A DNA stretch of 64,000 nt from Dickeya undicola (GTDB lineage: Bacteria > Pseudomonadota > Gammaproteobacteria > Enterobacterales > Enterobacteriaceae), in assembly GCF_000784735.1 (NCBI RefSeq), contig NZ_JSYG01000019.1, positions 62,001-126,000 of the forward strand. The letters run 5' to 3'. A program made the position numbers and the translations under genes. Positions 28,364 through 36,397 of the stretch are shown one piece after another. Position 1 is the stretch's first letter. Every line of letters starts with the position of its first letter. The notes beneath the pieces were generated by a model. The model had not been told where the DNA came from. It saw nothing but the letters and a program-made list of their open reading frames with translations, and did no database searches.

Positions 28364-29242
28364 TTACTTCATTCCTGCGGCGATCGTGTCCACATTGTGT
28401 CTGAACGCGGCGGTGTAGGTCGCGGCCGGGCCGTTGCTGTCGGTCAGCGCTTCCGGATAGAGTTCCCCACCCGGCTGCGCGCCGCTGGCGTCGGCGATCT
28501 GTTTCACCAGACGCGGATCGGTCTGATTTTCGATGAAGTACAGTTTCACGTGCTCTTTCTTGATCTGATTGATCAGTTTGGCGACGGTTTTGCTGCTGGC
28601 TTCGGACTCGGTGGAGTAACCAACAGGTGACAGGAAATGCACGCCGTAGGCGGCGGCAAAATAGCCGAAGGCGTCATGACTGGTCAGCACCTTGCGCTTT
28701 TCCTTAGGAATAGCGGAAAACGTTTGGGTGGCGTAGTCATCCAGTTGTTGCAGTTGCTGAATATAGCTGTCGCCCTGTTTGCGGTAATCCTCAGCGTGTT
28801 CCGGGTCGGCTTTGACCAGCGCATCAACGATGTTATGAGCGTAGGTGATGCCGTTTTTCATGCTGTTCCAGGCGTGCGGGTCGGTGACGGTTTTACCGTC
28901 TTCTTCCATTTTCAGGGTTTTGATGCCTTTGGAGGCGGTAATCACGTCGCCTTTGTAGCCGGAGGCTTTGACCAGGCGATCCAGCCAGCCTTCCAGTCCC
29001 AGCCCGTTAACAAACACCACGTCGGCCTGCGACAAGGTTTTACTGTCTTTCGGCGAGGGTTCGAACTCGTGCGGGTCGCCGTTCGGTTGCACCAGGTCGG
29101 TCACGTGCACGTGCTGGCCGCCAATCTGGCTAACCATATCGCCCAGCACCGAAAAACTGGCGACTACATTCAGATCTTTCGCCATCGCCAGCGGGCTCAA
29201 CAGCAGGCTAGACAACGCCATAACCAAAACAGAACGCTTCAT
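28364..29242 (-). CDS. Metal (likely zinc) ABC transporter substrate-binding protein
   Basis: This is a 292-aa periplasmic binding protein of the ZnuA/TroA/AztC cluster (class A-I). A signal peptide precedes cleavage after LAMA. Predicted metal ligands lie in GDPHEFEPS, VTDPHAW, LTSHDAFGYF and near the C-terminal ENQTDPR. It lacks the long His-rich loop typical of ZnuA, which is also true of AztC and of Mn/Fe-type binders. Zinc is favoured because a Zur-like box precedes the operon. It is the last gene of the operon, 50 bp after the permease. GAGGG precedes the start. Confidence 0.9.
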   Translation of the reverse strand: MKRSVLVMALSSLLLSPLAMAKDLNVVASFSVLGDMVSQIGGQHVHVTDLVQPNGDPHEFEPSPKDSKTLSQADVVFVNGLGLEGWLDRLVKASGYKGDVITASKGIKTLKMEEDGKTVTDPHAWNSMKNGITYAHNIVDALVKADPEHAEDYRKQGDSYIQQLQQLDDYATQTFSAIPKEKRKVLTSHDAFGYFAAAYGVHFLSPVGYSTESEASSKTVAKLINQIKKEHVKLYFIENQTDPRLVKQIADASGAQPGGELYPEALTDSNGPAATYTAAFRHNVDTIAAGMK

Positions 29243-29292
29243 TTTTTCCCTCTCAGTGTCGTGTGACAGGCAGTGTGTTGAATGATTAAATA

Positions 29293-30147
29293 TCAGCGAC
29301 GTGTGCGTAACATGCCGCCATGTGAACCGAAAAGAACCGAAAAACAGAACAGTAGTGTAGTGGTGAGGATCACCGCCGGTCCCGCTGGCAGGTCGGCGTA
29401 ATAAGACCAGATTAGCCCCACCAGACTGGCGCAGGCACCAATAGCTACCGCGACCATCAGCATGACGGGCAGGCGGTGGGTCCAGAAACGGGCGCAGGCG
29501 GCGGGTAGCATCATCATGCCGACCGCCATCAGCGTGCCGAGCAACTGGAAGCCCGCCACCAGATTCAGTACCACCAGCGACAGAAACAGGCCGTGGATCA
29601 ACGCGCGCGAGCGGCGCGACAAAATCTTCAGGAAGGTGACGTCAAACGATTCGATCACCAGCGCCCGGTAGATCAACGCCAGCACCAGCACCGAGCAGGA
29701 GCTGATGACGCCGATGGTGATCAGCGCATCGGCGTCGATAGCCAGAATCGAACCGAACAGCACGTGCAACAGGTCGACACTGGAGCCGCGCAGCGACACC
29801 AGCGTCACCCCCAGCGCCAGCGAGCCGAGATAGAACCCGGCGAAACTGGCGTCTTCCTTCAGTTCGGTGTGACGGCTGACCACGCCGGACAGCATCGCCA
29901 CCGCCAGCCCGGCGATAAACCCGCCCACGCCCATCGCCACCAGCGACATGCCGGAAATCAGGTAGCCAATCGCCACGCCGGGCAACACCGCGTGGGACAG
30001 CGCATCGCCTACCAAGCTCATACGGCGTAGCAACAGAAAACAGCCGAGCGGCGCGGCGCTCAGTGTGAGTGCCAGGCAGCCCACCAGCGCCCGGCGCATG
30101 AAACCAAAATCACCGAACGGCTCGGTCAACAAATGAATCAGCGTCAT
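29293..30147 (-). CDS. Metal ABC transporter permease
   Basis: This is a 284-aa inner-membrane permease of the ABC-3 family (ZnuB/AztB/SitC-like), with about eight to nine hydrophobic segments. The region RRMSLVGDALSHAVLPGVAIGY carries the family signature. Its ATG overlaps the stop of the ATPase gene by 4 bp (ATGA), so the two are translationally coupled. Confidence 0.92.
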   Translation of the reverse strand: MTLIHLLTEPFGDFGFMRRALVGCLALTLSAAPLGCFLLLRRMSLVGDALSHAVLPGVAIGYLISGMSLVAMGVGGFIAGLAVAMLSGVVSRHTELKEDASFAGFYLGSLALGVTLVSLRGSSVDLLHVLFGSILAIDADALITIGVISSCSVLVLALIYRALVIESFDVTFLKILSRRSRALIHGLFLSLVVLNLVAGFQLLGTLMAVGMMMLPAACARFWTHRLPVMLMVAVAIGACASLVGLIWSYYADLPAGPAVILTTTLLFCFSVLFGSHGGMLRTRR

Positions 30148-30881
30148 GGCACCAGCCTCAGTTGCGGCGGAACCGTTGCTTGCAACGGTGAGGTGGTTTG
30201 CAAAGGTGTCGCGACGTGGGGTGAAGACGGCAACACGTCGTCGCAGTCGCCCCAGCGGTGGCCTTCCGACGCGAGCATCAGCACGCGGGGGAAATGCGCC
30301 TGTACTTGTTCCAGGTCGTGCAGCACCGCCAGAATGGTGCGTCCTTCCTGATGCAACTGCCGGATTACCGCCAGCAGCGCACGCGTGGTCTGGGCATCAA
30401 TGCCGGTAAACGGTTCATCCAGCAGGATCACCGGCGATTGCATTACCAGCAGCCGGGCAAACAGTACGCGCTGCAACTGGCCGCCGGAAAGTGTACCGAT
30501 GTGTGCCTGCGCGAATGCCGCCATGCCGACGGTATCCAGTGCATCGAGCGCGTTTTTGCGCCATGCGCTGGAAATGCGGCCAAACATGCCGCAGTGCGGC
30601 ATACAGCCCATCAAAACCAGGTCGTTAACGCTGAGCGGAAATTGACGGTCGAATTCGGCTAATTGCGGCAGGTAGCCCAGTTGACGGCGTGCCTGTGGTG
30701 CCATGCAGAAATGCCCGCCAAGCGGCGGCAACAAACCGGCCAGGGTCTTAAGCAGCGTCGATTTCCCGGTGCCGTTAGCACCGACGATCGCGGTCAGCGA
30801 ACCGCTGTCAAAACAACCGTCCAGCGTGCCCAGCGGGGACTGGCCCGGATAACCAAACATCAAGGTGTGTAATGCAATCAT
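30144..30881 (-). CDS. Metal ABC transporter ATP-binding protein
   Basis: This is a 245-aa ABC ATPase. Walker A is GANGTGKST, the signature is LSGGQLQRVLFAR, Walker B is PVILLDEPF, and the H-loop is LHDLEQV. The start at 30881 (MIALHTLMFGYPG) overlaps the stop of the upstream 34-residue gene in an ATGA. The sequence resembles AztA-type zinc ATPases. The C-terminal tail is a low-complexity Pro/Gln/Thr stretch of uncertain role. Confidence 0.92.
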   Translation of the reverse strand: MIALHTLMFGYPGQSPLGTLDGCFDSGSLTAIVGANGTGKSTLLKTLAGLLPPLGGHFCMAPQARRQLGYLPQLAEFDRQFPLSVNDLVLMGCMPHCGMFGRISSAWRKNALDALDTVGMAAFAQAHIGTLSGGQLQRVLFARLLVMQSPVILLDEPFTGIDAQTTRALLAVIRQLHQEGRTILAVLHDLEQVQAHFPRVLMLASEGHRWGDCDDVLPSSPHVATPLQTTSPLQATVPPQLRLVP

Positions 30882-30982
30882 GCCAGCGCCACCGCCCAGG
30901 AAATCAAGCCCCATAACAGCGCCAGCACAACACCGGCGATACCCAGCCGGGCAACAGCGGAAAAAGCGTAAAGACTGGTCAC
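30878..30982 (-). CDS. Small single-span membrane protein (34 aa) coupled to the metal ABC ATPase
   Basis: This unlisted small gene starts at GTG 30982, 5 bases after a perfect GGAGG. Its stop overlaps the ATPase start (ATGA, 30878-30881), which argues for real translation. The product starts MTSLYAFSAVARLG and is one hydrophobic helix (GIAGVVLALLWGLISWAVAL). An ATG at 30994 is an alternative start. It is first in the operon and close to the Zur-like box, so it could be a small subunit, regulator or translational leader of the importer. I do not recognise a family. Confidence 0.6.
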   Translation of the reverse strand: MTSLYAFSAVARLGIAGVVLALLWGLISWAVALA

Positions 30983-30998
30983 AGTATCCTCCATCATT

Positions 30999-31017
30999 AT
31001 CGTTATAATATAACATA
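30999..31017 (-). promoter_or_regulatory. Putative Zur box
   Basis: The 13-bp core GTTATAATATAAC (31002-31014) is a perfect palindrome matching the centre of the gammaproteobacterial Zur operator (GTTATANTATAAC), with part of the outer ATG/CAT also present. It lies just upstream of the small-ORF/ATPase/permease/binding-protein operon, as in znu promoters. Confidence 0.7.
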
Positions 31018-31264
31018 ACGATTTTTTGCCAGTCCGCGAGAGGTAAAAAAATGTGTCTGAATGGTGAAGGAGCAAATGAGGGCCGCAAACGCCGTGACGA
31101 AAGGCGTTATCAAGGCATTTCAATGTATTGAGAGCGCAGCCTGGTCTTGAAATGCCTTACAGCACGATCGGGATCACATATTTTGTCGCATTTTATTTTT
31201 TGAATTTGTTCGCAGTCAGGAGGAGTCTCGTTATTTCTTTTTATATATAACGGATGAGTGGAAC

Positions 31265-32200
31265 GTGAACACGCGGATGACGTATCAACTGGCTGCCGTA
31301 TTGGTGGCTGCGCTATTCGGGGGCAGCGCCGCGCAGGCGCAGGATAAAATTCAATTAACCTACGCCGGGTCGATGGGCGTGGTGATGGACAAGGCGTTGG
31401 GGCCGACGTTCGCCAAAAAAGAAAACCTGACCTATCAGGGACAGGGGCAAGGGGCGTATGGCATGGCGCGCCTGCTGGCTAGCAAGAAGGTGGTGGCGGA
31501 CGTATTCGTGTCGATCACGCCAGGGCCGATGCAGATTCTGAAAGACGCGGGACTTATCGACGACGCCATTCCGGTTGCCAGCACCCGCATGGTCATCGCC
31601 TACAACCCGAAAAGCCCGTTTGCCGCCCGACTGGCGGCGTCCGATAAAGCAAAGAATAGTGATTGGCTGAGCGTGTTGCAGGACAAATCGCTGAAGTTCG
31701 GCCGTACTGATCCGTATAACGACCCGCAGGGCCAGAACATCGTCTTCACCATGCTGCTGGCCGAAAAGTACTACCATCAACCGGACGCTGCTAAAAAGGC
31801 GCTGGGCGAGGTACAGAACCCGGCGCAGGTGTTCATGGAAGGCGGGCTGCTGACCCGGCTGGAATCCGGCCAGATCGACGCCACCTCCGGTTACGAAAGC
31901 GCGGTACGCTCCGCCAAACTGCCGTATGTATCGCTACCGGACGAGATCAACCTCAGCAACCCGGCGATGTCGAAACAGTGGTATGACACCGTCAGCTTCA
32001 CCATCAAAGACAGCGCGGGTAAAGATCAGGTGCTGCATACCCAGCCGCTGGTGTTCTACGCCGCGGTGCTGAAAAACGCGCCCGATGCGGCGCAGGCCCG
32101 TAAATTCATCGACTTTATGCTCAGCCCGGAAGGGCAAGCGCTGTTGCGCCAGAACGGTTACGACGTTCCAAAAGGTACGGCGCTCTACGCGGCGAAGTAA
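31265..32200 (+). CDS. ModA/WtpA-type ABC substrate-binding protein
   Basis: This is a 311-aa periplasmic binding protein with a signal peptide (cleavage near AAQAQ). The oxyanion-binding layout resembles molybdate/tungstate binders of the ModA/WtpA group: YAGSMGVVMDKALGPTF near the N terminus, the region LASKKVVADVFVS, and GRTDPYNDPQGQNIVF. I use GTG 31265; ATG 31277 is an alternative and neither has a strong ribosome site. The permease follows 8 bp downstream but no ATPase gene is next to it. Confidence 0.75.
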   Translation: MNTRMTYQLAAVLVAALFGGSAAQAQDKIQLTYAGSMGVVMDKALGPTFAKKENLTYQGQGQGAYGMARLLASKKVVADVFVSITPGPMQILKDAGLIDDAIPVASTRMVIAYNPKSPFAARLAASDKAKNSDWLSVLQDKSLKFGRTDPYNDPQGQNIVFTMLLAEKYYHQPDAAKKALGEVQNPAQVFMEGGLLTRLESGQIDATSGYESAVRSAKLPYVSLPDEINLSNPAMSKQWYDTVSFTIKDSAGKDQVLHTQPLVFYAAVLKNAPDAAQARKFIDFMLSPEGQALLRQNGYDVPKGTALYAAK

Positions 32201-32208
32201 CCGCCACG

Positions 32209-32961
32209 ATGGTGTTTTGGTTGGCAATACCGGCACTGCTGCTGTTGGCGGTGCCGTTTGTCACGTTGCTCGGTATTACGCCGTGGCATCATTTCCAACT
32301 GGCCTGGGGGGATGGCGACGCTATTGCCGTGTCCGTCAGCCTCGGCCTGCTGTCGATCACACTGGTGATTCTGCTGGGGTTGCCGGTGGCGCTCTGGCTG
32401 GCGCGTGCGCCTGGCTCTCGCTGTCGCTGGCTAGTGGAACTGCTGGTGATGATCCCGCTGCTGACGCCGCCGTTGGCGATGGGGATCCTGCTGGTGTCGG
32501 TGTACGGGCCGTACAGCCCGATCGGCAGCCTGCTATCCCGCGCCGGGCTGGCGTTGGTGAATAACCCGGCAGCGTTCGTGACGGCACAGGTGTACGGGGC
32601 GTTGCCTTATTTCATCACCGCGGCGCGCTCCGCTTTCGCCGGTATTCCGGTAGCGGTGGACGAGGCTGGGCGTATTCTGGGGGCGACCGCCTGGCAACGG
32701 CTGATCTACCTGACCTTGCCGCAGGCCGCTTCCGGGCTGGCGGCGGCTGTCGCCATCGCCTGGGTGCGGGCGATGGGCGAATTCGGCATCGTGATGATTT
32801 TCGCCTATTTTCCGCAAGGCATCCCGGTGAAGCTGTATATCAACCTGCAAAATGACGGCGTGGACGCGGTGTACGCGCTGGTGTGGTTGCTGCTGGCGAT
32901 GACATTGCCACTGCCGTTGCTCTGCCTGCGCTGGGCGACGCGGCGGCAGGCAGGTGCGTGA
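32209..32961 (+). CDS. ABC transporter permease (molybdate/tungstate-like)
   Basis: This is a 250-aa inner-membrane permease of the ModB/WtpB/CysT type, with about five to six hydrophobic segments and the cytoplasmic EAA-like loop (AVDEAGRILGATAWQRLIYLTLPQA). It begins 8 bp after the binding-protein gene. The partner ATPase is not encoded in the next position; the following gene is on the opposite strand. It must share an ATPase encoded elsewhere or be non-functional. Confidence 0.8.
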   Translation: MVFWLAIPALLLLAVPFVTLLGITPWHHFQLAWGDGDAIAVSVSLGLLSITLVILLGLPVALWLARAPGSRCRWLVELLVMIPLLTPPLAMGILLVSVYGPYSPIGSLLSRAGLALVNNPAAFVTAQVYGALPYFITAARSAFAGIPVAVDEAGRILGATAWQRLIYLTLPQAASGLAAAVAIAWVRAMGEFGIVMIFAYFPQGIPVKLYINLQNDGVDAVYALVWLLLAMTLPLPLLCLRWATRRQAGA

Positions 32962-32989
32962 AAGCGTGGGGCACCGAGAGGTGTGAGCG

Positions 32990-33907
32990 TCAGGCGTAGA
33001 GCGCGTAACCGTGGACGGCAATCAGCCGTGCGCCGTCCAGCGCGTCGCCAGTCGGCGGCGACAGCCGCTGTTGCCACTCTTCAGCCAGCCAGGGCCGGAT
33101 ATGCAAACCGATGCTGCCCATCAGCGACAGGTGGGGCGGCTGATGCTTCGCCACCGCAGCGAGCAGCCCTTCGATGTCACGGGCCGTCTGTTGCAGCAGG
33201 CGGGTTGCCAGCGCATCGCCCTGACCAGCGCAGTCAAACACCGGTCGGGCGAAGCGGGCGTAATCCCCCGGTTTGGCCTGATTCAGCCAGTCCGCTGCTT
33301 GCGCGTCGCTATCAAACGGCAGTGCGTGCTGCCGACTTAATGCCGATGGTGCCGCCCAACCCTGTTTGACACCCCAGAGGTATTGCAACGCGGCCAGCCC
33401 GAGACGGGCACCGCTGCCTTGATCGGAAATCGGAAATTCGTGGCCGCCGTAAGCGGTGATGGCACGTTGATGCCACGCCAGCCCGCACGAACCGGTTCCG
33501 GCGATCACCACCCCGGCGTCGGCACCCTGATTCACCGCCAGACAGGCACCCAGCGCATCGGTATTCAACACCTGTGCGGCGTAGGGATGTGGCAAAGCCA
33601 GAAACGCCTGATAAGCGCTGCGGTGTTCAGCACTAGCCAGCGCCAGCCCGACGTGCAGACGTGCGCTGTCCTGTTCGCCTAATCCACTGTGTTTCAGCGC
33701 CTGCATCAACGCGTCGTCCACCGCCTGACGCACCGTTGCCACCCCCAGCAGCAGATTGGCGCGACCGCCACTGCCCTGGCCGAGTGGCGTGCCGTCGGCG
33801 CGGTAAATTCGTGCCCGGCAACCGGTGCCGCCGCCGTCGACGCCAGCGTACAGCGCTTCACCGGCATCGGTTCTGTTACTGCTATCCGGCGTGGTAGTGG
33901 CGGTCAT
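32990..33907 (-). CDS. BadF/BadG/BcrA/BcrD-type sugar kinase (N-acetylglucosamine/glucosamine kinase-like)
   Basis: This is a 305-aa ASKHA-fold kinase. It has the phosphate-1 loop with catalytic Asp (GVDGGGTGCRARIY, near residues 22-35), the second phosphate loop (VIAGTGSCGLAW) and GGHEFPISDQGSGARLG, typical of NAGK/GspK-type amino-sugar kinases. It starts after GGAGG and overlaps its truncated paralogue by 4 bp (ATGA). It probably phosphorylates a monosaccharide released from the oligosaccharide imported by the ABC system of this locus; amino sugar is only a family-based guess. Confidence 0.85.
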   Translation of the reverse strand: MTATTTPDSSNRTDAGEALYAGVDGGGTGCRARIYRADGTPLGQGSGGRANLLLGVATVRQAVDDALMQALKHSGLGEQDSARLHVGLALASAEHRSAYQAFLALPHPYAAQVLNTDALGACLAVNQGADAGVVIAGTGSCGLAWHQRAITAYGGHEFPISDQGSGARLGLAALQYLWGVKQGWAAPSALSRQHALPFDSDAQAADWLNQAKPGDYARFARPVFDCAGQGDALATRLLQQTARDIEGLLAAVAKHQPPHLSLMGSIGLHIRPWLAEEWQQRLSPPTGDALDGARLIAVHGYALYA

Positions 33908-34452
33908 GCGCGGGCCTCCTGCATGAGATAAGGGAGGCAGGCCGCCGCCAGTGCGCCGCTAAAGCAGACCTGCTCCGGTTGGTGTGCCTCAGACATGCGC
34001 AGCAGTACTGCCAGTTCATGGGCGCTGCGTTTTAGCAGCGGCACCGCCAGCGGGTCGTCCGGTTGCGCGAGCATCTCGGCTGCCAGCGTGGCGTAATCAC
34101 CGGCCTGTGCCTGCTTTGACCAATCCACCACCTGCTCGATGTGGTTATCGAAACGGGCAAACAGCGTACTGGCGAGCGGCGTGAGCGGCGTCATACCTTC
34201 CACTGTTTGCAGCATCGCCTGCACGCCCCACAGCCCGAGCCGCGCCTGGCTGGCTGGGTCGCCCACCGGAAACAGGCTGCCGCCGTAGCGTTGCAGCCGT
34301 CCTTGCCGCCAGCACAGCAGCCGGGTAAAGGTGCCGGTTATCACTAACACGCGGTCTTCATCCGGCCAGCGTTGCTGGCAGAAGTCGTTTTCGGTCTGCC
34401 AGTCAAACGGCGTGTTGCCATCGATGGGCAGGTGAATCAACTGGCGTTTCAT
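33904..34452 (-). CDS. Truncated BadF-type kinase paralogue (182 aa)
   Basis: This protein aligns with the C-terminal two thirds of its neighbour: VITGTFTRLLCW corresponds to VIAGTGSCGLAW, GGSLFPVGDPASQARLGL to GGHEFPISDQGSGARLGL, and WSKQAQAGDYA to WLNQAKPGDYA. The N-terminal DGGGT phosphate loop and its catalytic Asp are absent. It is nevertheless well set up for translation: GGAGGGG sits directly before ATG 34452 and it is coupled to the full-length kinase by an ATGA overlap. It may be a pseudokinase or heterodimer partner rather than decay. Confidence 0.7.
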   Translation of the reverse strand: MKRQLIHLPIDGNTPFDWQTENDFCQQRWPDEDRVLVITGTFTRLLCWRQGRLQRYGGSLFPVGDPASQARLGLWGVQAMLQTVEGMTPLTPLASTLFARFDNHIEQVVDWSKQAQAGDYATLAAEMLAQPDDPLAVPLLKRSAHELAVLLRMSEAHQPEQVCFSGALAAACLPYLMQEARA

Positions 34453-34461
34453 ACCCCTCCG

Positions 34462-35769
34462 TTACTGCGCTTTCTGCTGCTGGCGGTTGGCGATGATGGT
34501 TTGATTAAGCCGTTTCACGTCGTTTTCTGTCAGGCGCAGATACTCGTCGTAGGACACCTGATTGTTCAGGTACTGGGTAAAACGTGTCAGGATAATCGGG
34601 TACAGCTCGTTGCCACCCAGACTTTCCATTTTCTCCCAGTCGAAGACATAGGCCGGGATGTTGGCGATCTCGGTGCGGGCGGTGTTCAGCCCGTCGATCA
34701 CGTGCTGATCCTTGGTCTGGTAGTGGAGATCCGGAATATCCGCACCGACGATGATATTAAAGTGCTCGGCAATCTCACGTTGAATCGCGTCGCTGCCTAA
34801 CCATTCCATGAATTCCGCCACTTCTTTCGGGTGCTTGGTGGTCTTGAACGGCATGATGAAGGTGGCACCCCCCATCGAGATACATTTTTCCTTGCAGGGA
34901 GCAGGCAGCATTTTCCAGTCGAAGCCGTTGCCGATCTGCTTGCTGAACTGGTTCAACTGCCAGTTACCGGAGAAATAGGTGACGATATTGCCGTTCACGA
35001 AGTCGTCCGCCATGCTCTTGTATTGACCACCACCCGCGGCACCCCACATTTCACGCGGGAAGACGCCTTCGTCCGACCAGCGCTTCAGGTCTTTAATCCA
35101 CGCCTGCGCGGCGGCGTCTGGGAAGTTGATCACGCCGTCTTTGTCGTAGCGTGTGCCGTAGGAATAAGCCGGGCCAGAGAAACGAAAACCGCTGCGGTCA
35201 ATGGTAAAGGGAATGGCGACGCCGGTTTTGGCTGCCACCTGTTTCGATGCCTGCACCAATTGTTCCAGCGTGTAACCCGGCTGTGGCAGCGGCACACCAG
35301 CCTGCTGGAACAGGGTCACGTTGACGAACGGCAGGTCGGCGGTCCAGGAGGCGACGAAGCCGGGGAGGGCGTTATCTTTGTGTACCCCTTTGATACGCAT
35401 GATTTTTTCAATGCTGGCACCGTAGCGTTTTTCAAAACCGGCCGGGTCAGCCAGATACGGGCGCAGGTCGAGCGTGTAGGAGAGCAGGCCCATCTGGGTG
35501 GTCTTGGCGATATCCGGCCCCAGACCGGCGGCCAGTTGCATCGGCAACTGAGTTTGCAGAGCGTTGTAGCCGGTGCTGACGAAGTTTACGTCGATATGAT
35601 CGTTGCTTTGTGAAAACGTCTTCACCCTCTGTTCCATGAAATGGACCAGCTCCGGGTCATCGTCGCTGTATAAAAAGGTGATTTGCGTTTTGGCGGCAAT
35701 GGCATTACTGCTGGCAATAGCGCCCAGCGTTATACAGGAAAATAACAGCGCGTGTTGATAGCGATTCAT
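34462..35769 (-). CDS. Carbohydrate ABC transporter substrate-binding protein
   Basis: This is a 435-aa family 1 extracellular solute-binding protein. Tandem ATGs (35772, 35769) follow GGGAG. A signal peptide ends near SNAIAA, followed by KTQITFLYSDDDPELVHFME. The body carries family features such as YFSGNWQLNQFSK and the late YNNQVSYDEYL-like helix. It is transcribed away from the transporter operon but shares the 36-kb regulatory region, and supplies the binding component for permeases at 41152-43218. Oligosaccharides carrying unsaturated uronate are the likely ligand from context. Confidence 0.9.
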   Translation of the reverse strand: MNRYQHALLFSCITLGAIASSNAIAAKTQITFLYSDDDPELVHFMEQRVKTFSQSNDHIDVNFVSTGYNALQTQLPMQLAAGLGPDIAKTTQMGLLSYTLDLRPYLADPAGFEKRYGASIEKIMRIKGVHKDNALPGFVASWTADLPFVNVTLFQQAGVPLPQPGYTLEQLVQASKQVAAKTGVAIPFTIDRSGFRFSGPAYSYGTRYDKDGVINFPDAAAQAWIKDLKRWSDEGVFPREMWGAAGGGQYKSMADDFVNGNIVTYFSGNWQLNQFSKQIGNGFDWKMLPAPCKEKCISMGGATFIMPFKTTKHPKEVAEFMEWLGSDAIQREIAEHFNIIVGADIPDLHYQTKDQHVIDGLNTARTEIANIPAYVFDWEKMESLGGNELYPIILTRFTQYLNNQVSYDEYLRLTENDVKRLNQTIIANRQQQKAQ

Positions 35770-35803
35770 CATACTCTCCCACTCTTCCACCCATATGGAT
35801 ATA

Positions 35804-35990
35804 TATACCCGTCATACTTCAAGTTGCTGGTGCGTTGGCTTCCCTCACTCACCCCAGTCACTTACTTATGTAAGCTCCTGGGGATTCACTCGGTTGCCGC
35901 CTTCCCGCAACTCGAATTATTTTGGGTAACCCCGTCATACTTCACGTTACTGGAAGTTGCAGGTGCGTTGGCTTTATTACTCCGGGTATA
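35804..35990 (-). repeat. Palindromic intergenic repeat, copy 2 plus a partial third copy
   Basis: 35804-35929 is the same ~127-bp element as at 16231-16357 in inverted orientation (ends TATACCC...GTCATACTTCAAGTTG and CAACTCGAATTATTTTGGGTA). It is followed at 35931-35990 by a rearranged partial copy (CCCGTCATACTTCACGTTAC and GTTGCAGGTGCGTTGGC). It sits directly upstream of the binding-protein gene, between it and the AT-rich operator region, so its hairpin may affect that promoter. Confidence 0.75.
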
Positions 35991-36010
35991 TTCGACAGCT
36001 TTGATGCATG

Positions 36011-36024
36011 ATGCAAATTTGCAT
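36011..36024 (+). promoter_or_regulatory. Palindrome 1 in sugar-locus control region
   Basis: ATGCAAATTTGCAT is a perfect 14-bp palindrome in the 628-bp AT-rich region between the divergent binding-protein and rightward operon genes. Its half-site recurs at 36202-36220 and, as single half-sites, near 36168. It could be the operator of the LacI-family regulator at 43219 or of another regulator; it lacks the usual central CG of LacI-family operators. Confidence 0.4.
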
Positions 36025-36122
36025 TAATGGTCCATTCAGGGACTCATCATGAACAAAAATGGCGTTCTTTTTTGTGAGGCCTATTAAATATATTTCGACT
36101 TATGGCCGAGTCAACGTCTTTT

Positions 36123-36138
36123 TGTGATAAGAATCGCA
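36123..36138 (+). promoter_or_regulatory. CRP-like site in sugar-locus control region
   Basis: TGTGA-N6-TCGCA has one mismatch to the CRP core. It lies between the two palindromes in the divergent control region, consistent with catabolite control of the oligosaccharide locus. Confidence 0.5.
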
Positions 36139-36201
36139 TATTGTTCACGCAATAATTTACTCTATAATGCAAAAATACGATGTTAAGTGCAAATTGCCAA
36201 A

Positions 36202-36220
36202 TAATGCAAATTTTGCATTA
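36202..36220 (+). promoter_or_regulatory. Palindrome 2 in sugar-locus control region
   Basis: TAATGCAAATTTTGCATTA is a perfect inverted repeat of 9-bp arms around one central base. It uses the same half-site (ATGCAAA) as the palindrome at 36011-36024, 191 bp away. Two matched sites at this distance suit looping repression. The rest of the 35991-36397 gap is AT-rich with no credible gene. Confidence 0.45.
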
Positions 36221-36397
36221 AATTGAGTTTGCTCACCCTTGTGGCACTGAAAAGTTGCATTGCGCCAAATAAAGGCGGGGCATGCACGATAACGGTGCAA
36301 ATAAATGCCATAAGGTATTTTTTATTCGTCAGTTTTTTATTTATTCATGCATTTTCGATATTTCATTTATTCGCGTGTGCGGTAACAAGGATTCGCC

